The notes: generated from the sequence alone by a model not told the origin. DNA of 54,101 nucleotides from Bradyrhizobium sp. Tv2a-2 (GCF_000472425.1 NZ_AXAI01000033.1:1-54101); one strand, 5' to 3'. Counted from the stretch's first letter, positions 16,670 to 26,511 are shown. Translations and numbers: made by a program.

Positions 16670-18295
16670 CTATAGCCCATGGCTCTTACGGATCATCGCG
16701 GCCGCTCGTTCGCCGATAACCACGCAAGGCGCCATCGTATTTCCGGTCGTGACGTTGGGCATGATCGAACCATCGGCGATCCGCAGGCCTTCGATGCCGT
16801 TAACCTTGAGCGACCCGTCTACAACAGACATCTCTCCCCGTCCCATCCTGGCCGTGCCCGCATAATGATGGAATGAGACGGCCGAGTCGCGCACGAAGCT
16901 TTCCAGTTCGTCGTCCGTGCATTCGCCGGGCATGACTTCCTGCGTAGTGAACTCTCGGAATGCATCGGAATTTCCAAGCTCTCGACATAGCTGCACGGCG
17001 CGCGTCGCCGCCCTGATGTCGGCTGGTTCGCTGAGAATGTTCGCATCGATATCCACCGGATCGCTCGGTTCGGGACCGGTGAGATGAATTCGGCCACGGC
17101 TCATGGGGCGGACAAGTCCTGGTGCTATCGACCAGTAGGAGCGAGTGGTATCGAGGCGGCTCGTGGCAGGGCCTGGAAACAAGTTGTCAACGACCAGGCA
17201 TTGTAGATCGGGGGTGATAAGTGTCCTATCGCTCTTCCAAAAGAAAACCCCCGCGGTCGGATTGCGTCCCTCGCGTCGGCTCTCGGAAACACCTTCCCAT
17301 ACGCAGGCTCGAATCAGGAAATGGTCCTGAAGATTGCGCCCGACACCGGGAAGATGCTGGACGACATCGATACCAAATTTGCACAGCTCGTCAGCATCAC
17401 CGACACCAGACTGCATTAAGATCTTGGGGGTGTGGATTGCGCCCAGCGACAGGATCAACTCATGGCCAGCTTCAAACGTTCGCAAGCCCCCTTCGTAGGC
17501 AACCTCTACGCCTACGGCCCGCGCGCGCTTCACAACGATTCGTGTCACTAACGTATGGGTAAGGACGGTAAGGTTCGGTCGGATCATATATGGATAAGTG
17601 TAGTTACGAAAGATCGACAGTCGTTTCCCGTTCTTGATTAGGTACTCACCGAGCGCTGCGCCGCCGCTCGCTTCCATCATCTGCCCGTTCTGATTGGCAA
17701 AACAAGGAATGCCGAGCGCTTGTGCGCCGTCAAACAGCGCGGCGCTAAGCCGGCTGGGAGCTAAAGGATAGATGCCCAGCAGGCCACCGGAGCCACGCCA
17801 TTTGGGATCGGGGCTGCCCTGCCAGTCCTCGATGTCACGAAAGATGTCGAGTACATTCTGGTACGACCAGCCATCATCACTGGCTTCCTCAGCAAAATTA
17901 TCCCAGTCGTTTTTATGCCCCCTAGCCCATGCCATTGCATTGATGCTCGAGCTGCCTCCCAGCACCTTGCCCATCGTCCACGGCATCGATCGGCCATTCA
18001 GGTGGGGGTTGGGCCTGGTCTGAAAGGCCCAATCCTGCTCGGTGCGTCCGTTCTCCCGCCAGCGAGAAGCCTCCTGGATTCGTGGCAAGGCATCCGTCCC
18101 GCCCGCCTCCAGCAGCAGCACGCTCACAGTCGGATCTTCGGCAAGACGTCGCGCGACGACCGAGCCAGATGATCCGGATCCGCAAACGATAAAGTCGTAC
18201 GCTGGCTTGAGCGCCTCTCTTAGGGCCGTTTGATTGGCCTCGACACGCGCAGCGAATTGCTCCGCGATCAAGTGCTCGTCCTGGTTTTCGTGCAT
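16670..18295 (-). CDS. GMC-family (choline/alcohol dehydrogenase-like) oxidoreductase
   Basis: 541-residue FAD flavoprotein of the glucose-methanol-choline family. The Rossmann motif FIVCGSGSSGSVVARRLAED begins near residue 34 with the ADP-binding acidic tail LLLEAGG. The second signature is GKVLGGSSSINAMAWARGHK, and the GMC_oxred_C domain ends with the active-site His in FHHYAGTARMG and the Asn in VTTGNTMAPC. It oxidises a primary alcohol to an aldehyde, or an aldehyde to an acid, with O2 or a quinone-linked acceptor. A CCTCC ribosome-site complement precedes the start. It may process the alcohol released by the dehalogenase encoded on the other strand, which is inference from neighbourhood only. 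Confidence 0.9.
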   Translation of the reverse strand: MHENQDEHLIAEQFAARVEANQTALREALKPAYDFIVCGSGSSGSVVARRLAEDPTVSVLLLEAGGTDALPRIQEASRWRENGRTEQDWAFQTRPNPHLNGRSMPWTMGKVLGGSSSINAMAWARGHKNDWDNFAEEASDDGWSYQNVLDIFRDIEDWQGSPDPKWRGSGGLLGIYPLAPSRLSAALFDGAQALGIPCFANQNGQMMEASGGAALGEYLIKNGKRLSIFRNYTYPYMIRPNLTVLTHTLVTRIVVKRARAVGVEVAYEGGLRTFEAGHELILSLGAIHTPKILMQSGVGDADELCKFGIDVVQHLPGVGRNLQDHFLIRACVWEGVSESRREGRNPTAGVFFWKSDRTLITPDLQCLVVDNLFPGPATSRLDTTRSYWSIAPGLVRPMSRGRIHLTGPEPSDPVDIDANILSEPADIRAATRAVQLCRELGNSDAFREFTTQEVMPGECTDDELESFVRDSAVSFHHYAGTARMGRGEMSVVDGSLKVNGIEGLRIADGSIMPNVTTGNTMAPCVVIGERAAAMIRKSHGL

Positions 18296-18587
18296 GAAGT
18301 TACCCTCCTCGCGTTGAACACGCCTGCCCGCGAACTCGCGGAGACGAACGACGGATAGTCTCAGCCTTCAGAGTAAGTACCGAACCAATGCTACTCGCAC
18401 GAGGCCTACTGTATTACGCTGGAAACATCCACGTAGGAGGTGGGGTCAGCACATTTGCTCACTGCTGCCCCTTTTCCCGGATCGCTACGGCTCTTGTTGC
18501 GATGATCATCGAAACAATCGCGCTTCGGAATCTTCTTCGGCTGGTAACTGGCAGAAAGGTCAGCCCGTTCGATTGCGATACGGCTCG

Positions 18588-19286
18588 CTAACTTCGCTCT
18601 AGCAGCAAGGTCGTCAGCTCAGTTGGCATGTCCAGCATGATGTCATGCCCGCAGGGAAATTCGGCCTTCCACCAGCCGCGCGCTTCGGCCGCTGAGTAAA
18701 ACTGCGCGAACGGACCGTCGAAGCCACGCGCCAGCACGTATCCTATAGATGGAATTTTGTCGCAGGCCCCGCTGATCCGTGCCGACGCTTCAAATGTGGA
18801 CAAGGGATGCATCGTGCACTGTCGATCCACCCAGTCCGCATCCGCTGCGTTGACGGCAAAAGACCATGAAGGGGGCGCTGGAACCTTCCAGCCATCGCCA
18901 TCGGCGGCAGCCTGCTTCCGGACGCTCTCGCCGTTGTCGGGAACGTAATCAAGAAGAGACTTGCCATTGTCAGGCACGAAGGCGTCGAGATAGACAAGTG
19001 AGCGAATTCGGTCCGCCATCTGGTCGGCGACATGGCGCGCGATGACACCGCCGTACGAGTGTCCGACCAAGACAACCTCGCGGAGGTCTTCCCAAATCAT
19101 GAGGTTGGTGACGTCTGCGATGTGAGTGTCGAGGTTGATCTGGGGACTGAGGAGATGTGAGCGCTCCCCGAGACCGGTCAGCGTTGGAGTGAACACCCGG
19201 TGCATTTTGGACGTCAGCAGGGGACGAACGCGAGCCCAACACCAACTACCATGCCATGCTCCGTGGACTAGGACGTAATCTGTCAT
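18588..19286 (-). CDS. Alpha/beta hydrolase (esterase family)
   Basis: 232-residue alpha/beta hydrolase. It starts MTDYVLVHGAWHGSWCWARV, with the oxyanion-hole HGAWHGSW typical of salicylate-esterase and pyrethroid-hydrolase-like proteins. The nucleophile elbow is GHSYGG at about residue 83, the acid is probably the Asp in YLDAFVPDNG, or one later in the chain, and the base is His in CGHDIMLDMPTEL near the C-terminus. It likely hydrolyses a small ester or lactone in the cytoplasm. It is on the same strand as the GMC gene with 292 bases between and is divergent from the HxlR regulator, which may control it. Confidence 0.85.
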   Translation of the reverse strand: MTDYVLVHGAWHGSWCWARVRPLLTSKMHRVFTPTLTGLGERSHLLSPQINLDTHIADVTNLMIWEDLREVVLVGHSYGGVIARHVADQMADRIRSLVYLDAFVPDNGKSLLDYVPDNGESVRKQAAADGDGWKVPAPPSWSFAVNAADADWVDRQCTMHPLSTFEASARISGACDKIPSIGYVLARGFDGPFAQFYSAAEARGWWKAEFPCGHDIMLDMPTELTTLLLERS

Positions 19287-19809
19287 TGCGATGAACTCCG
19301 TGCAATGTCTGCGCCGTAATGTGAGACGACCTGAGGATAAAGCTGCTGAGTTAGCAGCGTGGCGCCAACATTGACGGGACGCGTTTCGATGCCAAGTCCG
19401 TTTTTCGTACTTGCATTCAACGCGAGCCAGCGGACTCGCAGGTCGGCTGAGGCATGCGATCTTGGCGTCTCTGCCTCACGCCAGCCGCGACCTGATCGCG
19501 AATGTAGATGTGGCCGTTGAAAAGAGCCTGAGTTGAAGCGTTCGCGTCGAAGCCTCCGGCCTTTATCTCCGCTAAGTCCTATCGTTTGGGGGGACTTCGA
19601 TGCAAATGGTGCGGCGCGCACGATCTGCATCCGATCGAGCGCACAACCAGGTGATAGCGTTGCTCATCGGTAGTGGTGCAACCGTTCGGTGGGCGGCTTT
19701 CTATATTCAGGCCAATTGACAGACCTGAAAATGAGAAGTCGGATTTTCAGAGCGATGAGGGCTACATATGATACTGGCAATTGTGGTGCGGCATAGCTAG
19801 ATCGCCGGA
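19287..19809. other. Divergent intergenic region, no supported gene
   Basis: About 520 bases between the hydrolase and the HxlR gene, transcribed outward on both sides, so promoters and regulator sites are expected. A minus-strand frame at 19283-19630 has a plausible-looking end (TLLTQQLYPQVVSHYGADIA) but a poor start and no family I recognise. No hairpin or repeat was noticed. Confidence 0.4.
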
Positions 19810-20505
19810 ATGTCGGATGGCTATGGTCAATTCTGTCCGGTCGCAAAGGCGTCCGAGATTTTTGCTACGCGCTGGACGCCGCTGATATTGCGCGAGTTGA
19901 TGTCCGGCGCGCATTCTTTCAATGACATTCAACGCGGACTGCCATTAATTTCGCGCGCCGTTCTTGTCTCGCGGCTGCGTGAGCTGGAGAAGCAGGACAT
20001 TATTGAGCGTCGCTCGCGCCCGGGAGGCGGTCAGGAATATCATCTGACACCGGCTGGCGAGGGGTTCCGTTGCGTGGTGAACGCACTCGGTCAGTGGGGC
20101 TTGATCCACTCTTGGGACCGGATCGAGCCGTCGGATCTCGATCCGACTTTGCTGATGTGGGGATTGCGCAAACGCGTCGATCTGGCCGCGCTACCGACAC
20201 GTCGGATCGTGCTCCGTTTCGAATTCTCCGGCGTACCGTCGAGTCGGACAAAATTCCGGGTCATGTGGTTGGTGCTCGAAACGTCTGGTGCTGACGTATG
20301 CGTTAAGGATCCGGGGTTTTCGGTTGATCTCCGGCTTCAAGGCGACATCAGAGACTGGGTCTCTGTGTATCTCGGCCATGCAAGATGGCGTGACCTGGCA
20401 GGCGGTGCGCTGCAACTTACCGGCGATCGGATCTGCATCCAAGGTGTCGCCAGCTGGCTTCGTCTTACGACAACCTCCGGCGAGCGCTGCGACGCAGGAT
20501 CGTAG
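19810..20505 (+). CDS. HxlR-family regulator with C-terminal sterol-carrier-like domain
   Basis: 231-residue regulator. The winged helix of HxlR (residues about 1-100) is marked by the N-terminal cysteine in YGQFCPVAKASEIFATRWTP, then LILRELMSGAHSFNDIQRGL and ISRAVLVSRLRELE. The second half (about 125-220), with VSVYLGHARWRDLAGGALQL, looks like the SCP2-type domain found fused to HxlR in proteobacteria. The N-terminal cysteine is used for thiol or aldehyde sensing in some HxlR proteins. It faces away from the alpha/beta hydrolase and is likely to control it, itself, or both. Confidence 0.85.
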   Translation: MSDGYGQFCPVAKASEIFATRWTPLILRELMSGAHSFNDIQRGLPLISRAVLVSRLRELEKQDIIERRSRPGGGQEYHLTPAGEGFRCVVNALGQWGLIHSWDRIEPSDLDPTLLMWGLRKRVDLAALPTRRIVLRFEFSGVPSSRTKFRVMWLVLETSGADVCVKDPGFSVDLRLQGDIRDWVSVYLGHARWRDLAGGALQLTGDRICIQGVASWLRLTTTSGERCDAGS

Positions 20506-20993
20506 AGCTGCAAGCCATATAGTAATAATAATCGGTTGCATCACGAGATACTCTTCCGCTCTCCGACGAGCGAGAGCCGATTAGCAACTCCAAGGCGCAA
20601 ATTTTCGAGCGTTCCGCCTACGGCACGCCGACCATCTCGAATTGAACCTAGGATTGGCTTCGACCGGCAGGATTGTTCGTACTCAACGATCGCCCGTTCG
20701 ACGTTTGACCGCACGCCATGGGGCATCCTCCTTCGCGTTGAAGGCGAAGACATGGTGTTGGTGTTGTAACAATGTCATCGATACGGACATCAAACTGAAA
20801 CGAAGCGAACGCATGTCTGTTCGGGCCGAGTACCGAAACGAGGTTAGAGAAGACAGTGGTTGAAGAATGGCATGAACATTAGCAAAATACACAAAGAAAG
20901 CAGTGAGTGGTCTCAATCGGATGTAATCGCGGCACTCGATGGGCGCAGTCATGGCGGCTTGCCTCGACTGAAAGTCTATCTGGAAAGCCATCA
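20506..20993. other. Intergenic region before the hybrid kinase
   Basis: Nearly 490 bases. Short overlapping frames exist on both strands but none has both a recognisable product and a ribosome site. The region is less GC-rich than its neighbours around 20510-20530 and 20870-20900. The promoter of the hybrid kinase is presumably here. Confidence 0.35.
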
Positions 20994-23159
20994 GTGACCT
21001 TGTTGTCGCGTCTTTTCCTGCTGGTCGCGGTCGCTCTTCTGCCAGCAATCGCTATTCAATCCCACAATGAGTTTGATTTTCGTCGTTCACGCCAAGTCGA
21101 GGCACACCGTCAGGCGCTCAGCTTGGCGCAGCGCGCCGCCGCCGAACAACAGCGGATCGTCGATGGCGTTCATCAGGTTCTTATCGCGCTCTCGGAATTG
21201 TCCGCAAATGATCGCTTTGTGGGCGGGACGATGCCGAGCGACCAATATTTGCTTGCGAGCTATCCAGGAACGACGGCAGCGCGCGACCTTGATGGGGTCG
21301 ACCGGATTGTAGGTTATTCTCGTCGGCCGAACGATGCAGGGGGGATTTTCGTCACAGCCGGCCTCGACAAGGCGCAAGCGTTCAGCGATATCCAGAAGGG
21401 GGGAGTATGTCATGGGGTATCCCTGAGTCTGTTGGGGGCATCGCTTGTGCTGATGCTGACGCGGTTGAGTGCACGTCGCTTTAGCCATCGACCGTTGGCG
21501 CAGTTGGTGGATACCGCCAACCAATGGCGACTTGGAGACTATACGCGCCGTGCACAGGTCATCGATGAGCACTCTGAAGTTGCCGCCGTCGCCGAGGCGC
21601 TGAATTCCATGGCCGATGCGCTCGCGGAGCGGGAGCGCGAACTATACAAAGCCAAAGAAAAAGCCGAGCAAGCGAGTGCTAGGATCACGACGATATTTGA
21701 AAGTACGACCGACTGCGTCCTCATCGTCGATCCCAATTGGTCCGTTACCTATTTGAACCAACGGACCAGGGAGCGGTTTTGTGGAGGACGCGACATCGTT
21801 GGGATGAAGATAGGGGACGCTCTTCCCGAACTCGTAGACAGTGACATTTTCACTTGGCTGGGCGAGACGATCTCGTCGCAGAACTGCGCCTCTTTCGAAA
21901 GATTCTGTGCCGGCCAGAATGTGTGGTATGAGATCAGTGCATCTCCTTCATGCGAGGGCCTCGTACTCTTCCTCCGGGACATTACGGGCCATAGAGACGC
22001 CGTGGAGGCTCGTCGCCTGATCGAGGAACAACTTCATCAAAGCAAAAAGATGGAGGCCATCGGTCGGCTGACGGGAGGAGTTGCCCACGACTTTAACAAT
22101 TTACTTTTGGTAATCTCTGGAAATCTCGAATTCATCGGGGACTGCGCCGGCGACAACGATCAGATCCGGGGACCCGTGGTTGCCGCATCGAAAGCCACCG
22201 ATCGGGGCATGAGCCTGATCGCGCAACTTCTGGCCTTTTCTCGCCGGCAAAAGCTGAGCCCAAGGCAAGTGTATGCGAACGCTTTCTTTCGAGACTTTCA
22301 GGGGCTCATCCATCGCGCAATCGGAGAAGGATATGTGATCGAGTTCATCTCCGATGATCAGCTATGGCCATGCTACGTCGATAAAGCCCAGTTGGAGACC
22401 GCTCTTCTCAATCTGGTTCTAAATGGGCGCGACGCTATGCCGGATGGAGGTGAGCTGGAGATTGAGGCGCAAAACGTGATTTTGGACGAAAATGCTATCG
22501 CGGGTGCTGTGCCAGGATCATACGTCCGGCTTTCCGTCAAAGACATAGGATGCGGCATGGCACCCGAGATCGTAGATCGAGTGTTCGAGCCGTTCTTCAC
22601 CACGAAGGAGGTCGGGAAGGGGACCGGGCTCGGCCTCAGCATGGTCTACGGATTTGTCCAGCAATCCGGCGGTGCCGTCACCATCGAGAGCGCACTCGGA
22701 GTAGGAACGACTGTTAGTCTTTACTTGCCCAGATCAACTGAGGTGGCGATCCCAGAGACCGCAGCGGAACAGCCTAAAAACGCGCCAAGAGGGACAGGTC
22801 GTGTCCTTGTTGTCGATGACGACGAAGATGTCCTGAGCGTCACGTCGGTTATGTTAGCTGAGCTTGGCTATCAGGTCGTTTCTGCGCGCAATGGGGTTGA
22901 CGCCATCCAGCTACTTAAAAGCGGCAAGGAATTTGATCTCCTGTTCAGCGATGTCGTAATGCCGCAGGGCATTACCGGACTTGAGCTTGCTCGCGAAGCC
23001 AAGCGTAATTGCAGCGGTATCAAGGTTCTGCTTACTTCAGGTAACGCAGAATGTGTATTGATGCGGTATGGTGCAACTGATGAGTTTCCGGTCATCGGTA
23101 AACCCTTCCGTCGGGCAGAGTTGGCGCGACGTCTAGCGCTCTTAATGCAGGAAAGGTGA
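20994..23159 (+). CDS. Hybrid sensor histidine kinase with C-terminal receiver
   Basis: About 721 residues. A first membrane segment LLSRLFLLVAVALLPAIAI, a short periplasmic region, a second membrane segment LSLLGASLVLMLTRLSARRF, then a HAMP-like linker, one PAS domain (about 220-335), a HisKA dimerisation domain with the phospho-acceptor in GGVAHDFNNLL, an ATPase domain (N box LVLNGRDAMPDGG, G box GTGLGLSMVYGF) and a receiver whose Asp lies in LLFSDVVMPQ. The periplasmic part is only about 100 residues and appears to join the beginning and end of what is normally a full Cache sensor, as if its centre was deleted in frame. The start is uncertain; GTG 20994 is chosen just before the first helix, and the frame opens from 20907. 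Confidence 0.85.
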   Translation: MTLLSRLFLLVAVALLPAIAIQSHNEFDFRRSRQVEAHRQALSLAQRAAAEQQRIVDGVHQVLIALSELSANDRFVGGTMPSDQYLLASYPGTTAARDLDGVDRIVGYSRRPNDAGGIFVTAGLDKAQAFSDIQKGGVCHGVSLSLLGASLVLMLTRLSARRFSHRPLAQLVDTANQWRLGDYTRRAQVIDEHSEVAAVAEALNSMADALAERERELYKAKEKAEQASARITTIFESTTDCVLIVDPNWSVTYLNQRTRERFCGGRDIVGMKIGDALPELVDSDIFTWLGETISSQNCASFERFCAGQNVWYEISASPSCEGLVLFLRDITGHRDAVEARRLIEEQLHQSKKMEAIGRLTGGVAHDFNNLLLVISGNLEFIGDCAGDNDQIRGPVVAASKATDRGMSLIAQLLAFSRRQKLSPRQVYANAFFRDFQGLIHRAIGEGYVIEFISDDQLWPCYVDKAQLETALLNLVLNGRDAMPDGGELEIEAQNVILDENAIAGAVPGSYVRLSVKDIGCGMAPEIVDRVFEPFFTTKEVGKGTGLGLSMVYGFVQQSGGAVTIESALGVGTTVSLYLPRSTEVAIPETAAEQPKNAPRGTGRVLVVDDDEDVLSVTSVMLAELGYQVVSARNGVDAIQLLKSGKEFDLLFSDVVMPQGITGLELAREAKRNCSGIKVLLTSGNAECVLMRYGATDEFPVIGKPFRRAELARRLALLMQER

Positions 23160-23563
23160 CTGTTTTGTCGGAGTGGCGGCCGTTCAACGCAAAATCGCAG
23201 AATTAGCCAACGAGATCACCGCATGTTAGGACGCTTGGCGGCGCGCGGTATCCATCTGGAGAATGGCGTCGTCGAAATGTTGCGCCGACAAAGCGCTACC
23301 ACTGTAAGCATTTCGTCTAAGTGTAAAGACGATCGGAACGTTGAAGTTTCCAGTCTTCCTGATACGCCGTGTCTGCGCGGTCGCTGGTCGTACGCGTCTG
23401 CGTTGGATATTCCACCGATTGAGATGGGCACCGTCGTTATCGGTGTTATACAACGCCGACGCGCGGGCTGCTCTTGAGGAAATCTCTTCGAAGCCGCGAT
23501 CAGTTCTGATCTATGATTGCCTTGGCGGCGTGTGCTCTAATCTGAGAAACCCGTCGGAGCGAT
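23160..23563. other. Convergent intergenic region, no supported gene
   Basis: About 400 bases between the ends of the hybrid kinase and the cytochrome c gene. Overlapping open frames on both strands have atypical composition and no family resemblance. No strong terminator hairpin was identified by eye, though one would be expected. Confidence 0.35.
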
Positions 23564-24436
23564 TCACGGGTTGTCTTTGCGCCGTGCCGCCATGTGCGTG
23601 AGATAACCGATGATCAGATCAATCTCCCGGTCGCTCATCTGGTCGGGCGTAAAGCCGTCCATTTGTTGGGCAGGCCAAGTGCGAACCGATTTAGGATTGC
23701 GAATGAGGGCGTGTAGTCCATCCCGCGTCATATACTGGGTTGGATTCATCGGCCGGTTTAGGTCAGGCCCGACGGCGCTTGCACCGGCACCGTTGAGGGT
23801 ATGACAAGGCAGGCATTGCGTCACGAAAAGCGCCAGCCCAGCGCGATTCGGATCCGTTGCGGGCAATGCAGGATCGACATCGAGCGCTGGCCAGCGTGCC
23901 ACCGGCGACGGTTGGCTCTCGAGCCTCTTCAATTGGTACGGCCATTGCTCGCTGCGGATCGTCGCCGCTGACAGCCCGGTCCAAACGACATAGAACGGGC
24001 CGGCGCTAAAGGTCTTACTTGGAAGCCGAGGCCAGGGCGTATCAACGGGCTCGACGGCAAGCCAGGCGACGGCCTTGGCAGGATCCGTATTGGTGAGAAG
24101 ATCGAACGGCAATTGCGCGGCAAACCCGTCGAGCGCGATCGCTTCGATCACAGTGTCCGCTGGAGGATTGAGCCCAACGAGAAGCGCGGCCAAAGGGACT
24201 GCGCGGTAGCTCATGGCCCTTCCGTACGCAACATCGCTCGGAACTACCACCTGGGCCACATCTGGCCGGCGCAGAAGCTCGTCTCGCCCAAATTGGCGGG
24301 TCTGCCCACCGATCGCGATGTCGAGCACAGGGTCTGCCGAGACGACCCTCGAGGAGAGAAACAAGCAAGGCAGGACAATCGCCGAAAAAAGGCCGACCCA
24401 TTTCTTCCGTCTTGTCTTCCGTCTTGAGACACTCAT
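23564..24436 (-). CDS. Exported cytochrome c with an N-terminal oxidoreductase-like domain
   Basis: 290-residue exported protein. A basic start and a hydrophobic stretch VGLFSAIVLPCLFLSSRVVS form a Sec signal with cleavage near SADP. Residues about 38-185 resemble the molybdopterin-binding oxidoreductase fold seen in sulphite-oxidase-like proteins (AMSYRAVPLAALLVGL, IEAIALDGF, FYVVWTGL), but the conserved cofactor cysteine is not evident, so it may be structural only. A single class I cytochrome c domain follows at about 205-285 with haem motif CLPCH and a probable Met ligand in QQMDGF. It should act in periplasmic electron transfer. No partner enzyme gene is adjacent. Confidence 0.8.
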   Translation of the reverse strand: MSVSRRKTRRKKWVGLFSAIVLPCLFLSSRVVSADPVLDIAIGGQTRQFGRDELLRRPDVAQVVVPSDVAYGRAMSYRAVPLAALLVGLNPPADTVIEAIALDGFAAQLPFDLLTNTDPAKAVAWLAVEPVDTPWPRLPSKTFSAGPFYVVWTGLSAATIRSEQWPYQLKRLESQPSPVARWPALDVDPALPATDPNRAGLALFVTQCLPCHTLNGAGASAVGPDLNRPMNPTQYMTRDGLHALIRNPKSVRTWPAQQMDGFTPDQMSDREIDLIIGYLTHMAARRKDNP

Positions 24437-24895
24437 GGACCACCTACCATGTTTCGGCTTTGCTTCGAGCCGCCTTAGAACTCAACTATCACCGGGCAAG
24501 GTTACGCCGCCGTCTCAACCGTCGTTTTTTTTCGTTGCAAACGCAATCTTGCGCGCTGGCGGCAGGCCAGAGGCGTCAGTCGCACCGTATGTCCCAATGC
24601 GTGCAGCTCGCGGGGCCAAATGGTGGGATGACACGCAAGCCTCAAGTCGATTTCGGCGCGGCTGCCTGATGTCTGCTTACCACCTGACGGCGGCTCCGAG
24701 GGGACGGCTCAGCCGGACCCCATGATCGAATTTGCTGAACTTGACGTACACAACTGCGGCGGAATAGCCGACATCCCTTAGCCGCCGCCTGAGACGTCAG
24801 GCCATTATTCGATCATCTCATCGGCGCGAGAACGCAGTGCGGCTCATCGCCTCGGCCAAGCATGGCGTGGTCCATGCAGACACTGTCCGCTGTTC
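24437..24895. other. Intergenic region, no supported gene
   Basis: About 460 bases. It includes a run of eight T near 24530 and a 30-base stretch near 24800-24830 whose minus-strand translation ends RADEMIE, reminiscent of the tail of ABC binding proteins such as the one at 45314 (RADEVIE). That match is too short to call a pseudogene. Nothing else was recognised. Confidence 0.35.
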
Positions 24896-25684
24896 TTATT
24901 TGGGCGGCGCGGGATTCGAGACGATTTGCAGCAAGGGTTCGGGGCTCACTGCAAGTTGTCCGACGAACGGCCGGTCGTAGGCCGCGATGAGTAGCGCCGA
25001 GCTGGCAACGCCCGTCGCGAACAATGCGAGCGCGACCAGGGAAGCCACCCCGTCATCGCTATGAACCATGGCGATTGCCAGCAGCAAGCAGGCCCCCTGC
25101 AGATAGACGCAGACCCATTTGACCAAACTGACGTGCGCAAGGCTCACGATGATGCGTTGCCGTCGTGCATCGAGTGCGGTCTCGATGACGTTCGTGATCT
25201 CGTGCTGGGCCGCCTGCTGGCCCGACGAGGTCGTCGGCAGCGAGAGAACGAGCTGCAGGGCTTCTACGAGCGGACGCGGCGTCGTGTGGAGCGTCGCGGT
25301 TTGGTGCGCCATCATGGGCCATTCCACCGTCGCGGCCTCCTGTACATAGTCGCGGACGAGACTTTGCAGCCGTGTCCCGGGCTCGTCCGGAAAATTTGCG
25401 CTGAGCACCAGGATCGATCGCAAAGCGCTCGCCTCACGGCTCACCGACGCCGTGGCGTGATCATTGTCGCTCCAGACCTGAGCCGCGGTGAAGGCGACGA
25501 ACAGGCCGAAGATAACGCCGAGCGGCGAAAGCATGCCGGGCGAGACCAACTTGAATGATTTTGCAAGCCTTCCCACGGCCATCGTGGCGACCGCAGCATA
25601 GATTGCGGCGGCAACCACATAGGTGAAGCCGAAGACCACCAGGACCATCCACGACAAAGGGAGATTGTGTAGCCAATCGTTCAT
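24896..25684 (-). CDS. DUF4239 (bestrophin-like) membrane protein
   Basis: 262-residue membrane protein. Two hydrophobic segments lie at the N-terminus (LSWMVLVVFGFTYVVAAAIY and SPLGVIFGLFVAFTAAQVW), a long cytoplasmic or periplasmic helical region follows (about 85-185), and two more membrane segments are near the C-terminus. The motif AAQVWSDNDHATASVSREAS, with L.A..FP.EPG.R...LVRDY after it, identifies the DUF4239 family, sometimes called bestrophin-like. The start at 25684 is supported by GGAGGAAGC just upstream; the frame stays open to 25834. Function unknown; an ion-conducting role is suggested only by the family nickname. Confidence 0.82.
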   Translation of the reverse strand: MNDWLHNLPLSWMVLVVFGFTYVVAAAIYAAVATMAVGRLAKSFKLVSPGMLSPLGVIFGLFVAFTAAQVWSDNDHATASVSREASALRSILVLSANFPDEPGTRLQSLVRDYVQEAATVEWPMMAHQTATLHTTPRPLVEALQLVLSLPTTSSGQQAAQHEITNVIETALDARRQRIIVSLAHVSLVKWVCVYLQGACLLLAIAMVHSDDGVASLVALALFATGVASSALLIAAYDRPFVGQLAVSPEPLLQIVSNPAPPK

Positions 25685-26127
25685 GCTTCCTCCCACGTAG
25701 GCTCGGATTGGTCGTCGGCTCGCCCGTATCGCGTCGTCGTTGACCTTTTGAGCCTTAACACAGCCAGGGTCAAATGCGACTTGGCGGGGAGGGCCGCTTC
25801 TGGGCGTGCAAAGCGGACATTCGGCCTGACCCACGCGCCTTGAAGGTCAAAAGCCGACTCGATTACATTGTGTCCCGGCAACAGAACATCCAGCACACGG
25901 AACGCTGGACAGACTGGCGCCGGATCGTTCGAAGAGTTCTGGCGCTAAGGCCAGAAGCGGTGTTTGTCGCATATTCTGATTGCAAGATTCAGGGGTATCC
26001 GTGGCCCGGGAGCCACATCTGCTTGAGGCGGAGGGTAGTAAAATCCAAGTCGGGAAAGGCGGGTCAAGCCGAACACGTTCCCTTTTCGACCTTTCCCATC
26101 TGCCGAATGTCGCATGGAGATCGGGTC
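25685..26127. other. Divergent intergenic region
   Basis: About 440 bases between the DUF4239 gene and the hypothetical gene at 26128. A plus-strand frame is open from 25774 into that gene, but the upstream 118 codons have no resemblance to a domain and lack a ribosome site, so I treat them as non-coding. Outward promoters are expected here. Confidence 0.35.
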
Positions 26128-26511
26128 ATGGAAGCCAGATTTATCTATCGCAACCGGTCGGATGTTCAGTTTTACGACGCGTCCACACGAGAGAGGCGCG
26201 CCGGTCCTGACAAGGTGATTGTGTACGTCAACGGCGTTCTTTGCGCGATGGATCGAGAGGCAAAAATCACCATACCCGTCTCACGGTGGAAACTGGCGGA
26301 GATCGGCCTGGCCTGTTTCTGGGCCGCGCTCAGGGGCGAGGGGGCGGTCCCGCATTCGCTTGAGGCTGCGCCCGTTTCCGAGCCGGCTCGAGAAGCACTT
26401 TCTTCGGTAGCGGTGGCATTCTCCGAGCCACTCGCGGAAGCCATACATCAGGAGAGTGACGAATCTCGATGGGAGCGACTTATGCAGGAAATGCGAGATT
26501 TATCTCGATAA
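26128..26511 (+). CDS. Hypothetical protein, 127 residues
   Basis: Soluble 127-residue protein with no signal peptide or membrane segment. The first half is beta-strand-like (MEARFIYRNRSDVQFYD, DKVIVYVNGVLCAMDREAK), the second half helical, Ala- and Glu-rich and ending WERLMQEMRDLSR. The ATG at 26128 is chosen because the recognisably compact protein begins there; an in-frame ATG at 26107 is an alternative. I do not recognise the family. It precedes the CbpA/CbpM pair by about 190 bases and may be transcribed separately. Real but uncharacterised is my best reading. Confidence 0.5.
   Translation: MEARFIYRNRSDVQFYDASTRERRAGPDKVIVYVNGVLCAMDREAKITIPVSRWKLAEIGLACFWAALRGEGAVPHSLEAAPVSEPAREALSSVAVAFSEPLAEAIHQESDESRWERLMQEMRDLSR

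Noticed and set aside
24800..24830. Minus-strand end reading RADEMIE, like an ABC binding-protein tail
   Set aside because: Only about ten codons match and an in-frame stop lies just upstream; too short to call a relic.
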